NCBI GenBank assembly: GCA_022702705.1
Contig: CM040434.1
Span: forward strand, 59,575,022-59,639,021
DNA from: Papilionanthe hookeriana x Papilionanthe teres
Lineage: Eukaryota > Streptophyta > Magnoliopsida > Asparagales > Orchidaceae
DNA length: 64,000 bases
Reading direction: 5' to 3'
Shown here: positions 59,301-64,000 of the stretch, one piece after another
Layout of the letters: the number at the start of each line of letters is the position of its first letter
Numbering within the stretch: the stretch's first letter is position 1
Position numbers and translations under genes: made by a program
Notes under the pieces: model-generated
What the model was told of the DNA's origin: nothing
What the model saw: the letters and a program-made list of their open reading frames with translations, nothing else
Database searches by the model: none

Positions 59301-62300
59301 GGACATTTTGACCAAAGCTGACTTTTTATTCAAAGATTGACTTATTGGGTTAGTAATTTGTCATTAATCCAAAAATTGACTATTTTGGCTAAAATTGACT
59401 TTTTGGTCAAAAGTTGACCTATTAGGCCAATGAGTTGCTTATTAGGTCAAAGATTGATCATTTTACCAAAGTTCACTTTTTAGTGAAAAGTTGACCTATT
59501 GGGTCAATGAGTTGGTGAATGGGTCAAGGATTGACCATTTTGTCCAAAGTTAACTTTTTGGTTAGAGATTGACTTACTGAGTCAATTATTGGTCACTAGG
59601 GCAAGAATTGACTATTTTGACTAAAACTAACTTGCTAGTCAAAAGTTGACCTACTGGGTCAATGGGTTGGTCATTGGGTCCAGGATTGACCATTTTGACC
59701 AAATTTGACTTTTTGGTCAATCGATGACCCATTAGGCCAATGGGTTCGTCATTGGGTAAAGGATTAACCATTTTGACCAAAGTTGACTTTTTGGTTTAAA
59801 GTTGACCTATTGGGTCAATGGGATAGTCATTGGGTCAGGGATTGACCATTTTGACCAAAGTTGACTTTTTGGTCAGAGCTTCGTACATCGGGTTAATAAT
59901 ATGTCATTAGGTCAAAAATCGACTATTTTGATCTAAGTTAACTTTTGGTTAAAAGTTGACCTATTGGTCAATGGGTTGGTCATTGGCTCAAGGATTAACC
60001 ATTTTGATCAAAGTTGACTTTTTGGTCAGAGATTGGCTTACTAGGTCAATAATTGGTCATTAGGTCAAAAATTGATAATTTTAAGCAAAATTGACTTTTT
60101 CATCAAAAGTTAACATATTTGGTCAAGGTGTTGATCATTGGGTCAAGGATTAACCATTTTGGCAAAAGTTGACTTTTTTGTCAAAAGTTAACAAATTGGA
60201 TCAATGGGTTGGTCATTAGATCAAGGATTGGCCTTTTTCACCAAAGAAATAGACCATTTTGACCAAATTTGCCTTTTTTGTCAAGAGTTGACCTTTTGGG
60301 GCAATGGGTTTGTCATCAGTAAAGGATTGACCATTATGACCAAAGTTAACTTTTTGGTCAGAGATTGACTTATTGGGTCAATAATTGGTCATTAGGCCAA
60401 AAATTGACTATGTTGACCAAAATTGACTTTTTGTTCAAAAGTTGGCTTATTTGGTCAATGCGTTGGTCATTGGGTCAATAATTAACCATTTTGACAAAAG
60501 TTAACCTGTTGGTACATTTTGTTGGTCATTGGGTCAAAAATTGACCTTTTTGACCAAAGTTGATTTTTTCGTCTAAAGTTGACCTAGTCGATCAATTGAT
60601 GCGTCATCAGTCAATATTCACACTTCGACCAAATCGACTTTTTAGTCAAAAGTCGACTTATTGGGTCATCGAGTCAGTCATCGGTCAAGGATCGACCATT
60701 TCGACCAAAGTCGACTTTGGGTCGAAATTTCACTCTATTGAGTCAATGGGTCATTAGGTCGTAAGATTGACTATTTCGACCAAAGTTGACTTTTTGGTCA
60801 AAAGTTGACTTATTAGGTCGATGGGTTTGCCATTGGGTCAAAGATTAACCATGTTGACCAAAGTTGACTTTTTGGTCAGAGATTGGCTTATTGGGTCAAT
60901 AATTAGTCATTATGTCGAAAGTTGACTATTTTGTCCAAAATTGACATTTTGGTCAAATGTTGACCTATTGGGTCAGTGGGTTGCTTATTTGGTCATGGAT
61001 TGGTCATTTTGACCAAATTTGACTTTTTGGACAAAAGTTGACCTATTGGGTTAATGGGTTGGTCATTGGGTCGATGATTGTCCATTTTATCCAAAGTTGA
61101 CTTCTTGGTCGGTGATTAACTTATTAGGTCAATAATTGGTCATTTGGTCTAAAAATTATTATTTTGACCAAAATTAAATTTTTGGTCAAAACTTGACCCA
61201 TTGGGTCAACGGGGTGGTCATTGGTTTAGAAATTGACCATTTTGCCCAAAGTTGATTTTTTGGTCAAAAGTTGACCTATTTGGTCAATGAGTTAGTCATT
61301 CAGGTCAAGAATCGACCATTTTGATCGAAGATGACTTTTTGGTCAAAGATTGACTTATTGGGTCTATAATTGGTCATTCGGCCAAAAATTGATTATCTTG
61401 ACTAAAATTGAATTTTTGGTCAAAAGTTAACCCATTGGGTCAATTGGGTGGTCATTAGGTCAGAAATTGACCATTTTGACCAAAGTTGACTTTTTGCTGA
61501 AAAGTTTACCTATTTGATCAACGAGTTGGTAATTGGTTCAAGAATTGACCATTTTGACCAAAGAAGACTTTTTAGTCAAAAGTTGACCAATTGGGTCAAT
61601 GGGTTAGTTTATGGGTAAAATATAAACCATTTTGACCAAAGTTTACTTTTTGGTCAAAAGTCGACTTATCGGAGTCAATGGATGGTCATTAGTGTCGAAA
61701 ATTAACTATTTGACTAAAATGACTTTTGGTCAAAAGTCACTTTATTAGATCAATGGGTTTGTCATTAGGTCAAGGATTGACCATTTTGACCAAAGTTAAC
61801 TTTTTGGTTAGAGATTGACTTATTGGGTCAATAAATGGTCACTAATAAAAAATTAACTATTTTGACCAAAATTATCTTTTTGGTCAAAAGTTGACCTATA
61901 AGGCCACTGCAGTTGGTCATTGGATCAAGGATTGACCATTTTTAACAAAGTTAACTTTTTGGTCAAAAGTTGACCGTCAATATCTGGGTCAGTCATCGGG
62001 TCGAGGATTATCCATTTTGACTAAAGTTGACTTTTAGGTCAGAGATTGACTTTCTGGGGCAATAATTGGTCATTTGGTCAAAAATTAACTATTTTGACCA
62101 AATTTGACTTTTTGGTCAAAAGTTGACCTATTGGGTCAATGGGTTGGACAATGGGTCAAAGATTGACCATTTCGACTAAAGTTGACTTTTTAGTCCAAAG
62201 TTGATCTATTGCGTCAATGGGTTTGTCATTGTGTCAAGGATTGACTATTTTGACCAAAGTTGACTTTTTGGTCAAAAGTTGACTTATTAGGTCAATGGGT

Positions 62301-64000
62301 TTGTCATTGGGTCAAAAGTTGACCATTTTGACTAAAGCTAACTTTTTGGTCAAAAGTTGACCTATCGGGTCAATGTTGGTCATTAGGTCAAAAATTGACT
62401 ATTTTGACCAAACTTGACTTTTTGGTCAAAAGTTGACCTATTGGGTCAATGGGTTTTTTATTGGGTCGAAGGATCGACCAATTTTGACAAAAGATGACTT
62501 TTTAGTCAGAGATTGACTTATTGGGTCAATAATTGTCATTAATTCAACAATTAACTATTTTGGTCATTATGTCAAAAATTGACTATTTTAACCAAAGTTA
62601 AATTTTTCGTCAAAGTTGATCCATTGGGTCAGAAATTGACCATTTTAACCAAAGTTGACTTTTCAGTCAAAAGTTGACATTTTTTGTCAACGAGTTTGTA
62701 ATTGCTTTAATAATTGATCATTTTGACCTTATATTAAATTTTGGTCAAATGTTGTTCTATTGGGTCAATGGGTTGACCAATGAATAAAAAATTGTCCATT
62801 TTGACCAAAGTTGACTTTTTGGACAAAGTTGAACTATTGGGTCAATGGGTGGTCATTAAGTCAAAAATTAACTATTTTGACCAAAATTGACTTTTTGGTC
62901 AAAATTTGACCTATTGGGTTAATGGGTTTGTCACTGGGTTGATCAAAAGTTGACCTATTGGGTAAATGGGTTTGCCATTGGGTAAAAGATTGACCATTTT
63001 GACCAAAGTTGACTTTTTGGTCAGAGTTTGACTTATCGGGTCAATAATTGGTCAATAGATCAAAAATTGACTATTTTGACCAGAATTGAATTCTTTGTCA
63101 AAAGTTAACCTATTGGGTGAACGAGGTGGTCATTGGGTCAGAAATTTTGACCAAAGTTAATTTTTGGTCAAAAGTTGACCTATTTGGTTAATGAGTTGGT
63201 AATTGTGTCAACAATTGACCATTTTGACTGAAGATGACTTTTTGGTCAAAAGGTGATATATTGGATCAATGGCTTGATCATTGGGTCAAAAATTGACCAT
63301 TTTGACCAAAGTTGACTTTTTGGTCAAAAGTTGACCTATTTGGTCAATTAATTGGAAATTGGGTCAAGAATTGATCATTTTGACTAAAGATGACTTTTTG
63401 GTCAAAAGTTGACCTTTTGGTTCAATAGGTTTGTCATTGGGTCAATAATTAACCATTTTGACCAAAGTTGACTTTTTGGTCAAAAGTTGATCTATTGGGT
63501 CATTGAGTGGTCATTATGTCAAAAATTGACTATTTTGACCAAACTTGACTTTTTGGTCAAAAGTTGACCTATTGGATCAACGGGGTGGTCATTAGGTCAG
63601 AAATTGACCATTTTGACCGAAGTTGACTTTTTAGTTAAAAGTTGACATATTTGGTCAATGAGTTTGTAATCGAGTCAAGAATTAACCATTTTGACCAAAA
63701 ATGACTTTTTATTCAAAAGTTGACCAATTGGGTCAATTGGTTGGCCATTAGATAAAAAATTGACCATTTTGACCAATGTTGACTTTTTGGTCAAAAGTTA
63801 ACCTATTGGGTCATTGAGTGGTCATTAGGTAAAAAATTGACTATTTTGACCAAAATGAACTTTTTGGTTAAAAGTCGACATATTGGTCAAAAGGTTTGTC
63901 ATTGAGTCAAGGATTGATTATTTTGATCAAAGTTGAATTTTTGGTAAGAGATTGACTTATTGGGTCAATAATTAATCATTTACTAAAAAATGAACTATTT
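56329..64000 (+). repeat. GTCAA/TTGAC satellite array, plus orientation, to window end
   Basis: The array resumes mid-monomer exactly where it was cut at 53141. The sequence is mostly the clean TTGAC form, with TCGAC-rich, indel-rich patches at about 57.79-58.48 kb and 58.98-59.18 kb. Variant blocks near 56.43 kb recur near 59.55 kb (about 3.12 kb apart). No gene is seen, and the array continues beyond the window. Confidence 0.95.

Overview
The window looks like repeat-dense heterochromatin from the nuclear genome of a flowering plant. Three things point there: a long array of a GTCAA/TTGAC-rich satellite, a degenerate PIF/Harbinger DNA transposon with plant-type Myb/SANT and DDE genes, and a 3.2-kb fragment of plastid DNA (trnL intron, trnL 3' exon, trnF, ndhJ, ndhK, ndhC) with the plastid gene order kept but every protein gene broken. 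No intact host protein gene was recognised. The only full-length RNA gene is the plastid-derived tRNA-Phe. The species cannot be named from what is visible.

Layout. (1) 1-4508: satellite, monomer about 78 bp, in minus orientation. (2) 4509-31218: two full copies and one truncated copy of a roughly 12-kb unit, in direct tandem. Each starts with TG on the plus strand. At the junction at 16401 a sequence complementary to the 3' end of a plant tRNA-Arg lies next to that TG, so I read the block as minus-strand LTR-retroelement DNA in an LTR-internal-LTR-internal arrangement. It has no recognisable gag-pol. The units hold many short tandem repeats, a TATA-like/CT-rich promoter candidate and many small hairpins. 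(3) 31219-31718: exactly 500 N. (4) 31719-42708: the same satellite, now in plus orientation. (5) 42709-49288: a PIF/Harbinger-like element flanked by TAA, carrying a broken DDE transposase, a broken Myb/SANT-like ORF1 and a GRF-type zinc-finger fragment, all on the minus strand. (6) 49289-53141: satellite. (7) 53142-56328: nuclear plastid DNA (NUPT). (8) 56329-64000: satellite.

The pieces read as a nested history. The satellite came first, and the Harbinger element and the plastid DNA each landed inside a single monomer that can still be read across the insertion. The retroelement block also abuts satellite on its left side. The satellite orientation differs on the two sides of the retroelement block and gap.

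One caution affects the whole window. Unit B from about 24 kb onward, unit C, and patches of the right-hand satellite contain many changes that create CpG (TTG to TCG, CAG to CGT or CGCAG) together with 1-2 base indels. Clean patches adjoin them abruptly. This looks more like uncorrected long-read base-calling error at methylated CHG/CHH cytosines than real divergence, although deamination of an older CpG-rich satellite is an alternative. Frameshifts and stops in the transposon genes should be read with that in mind.
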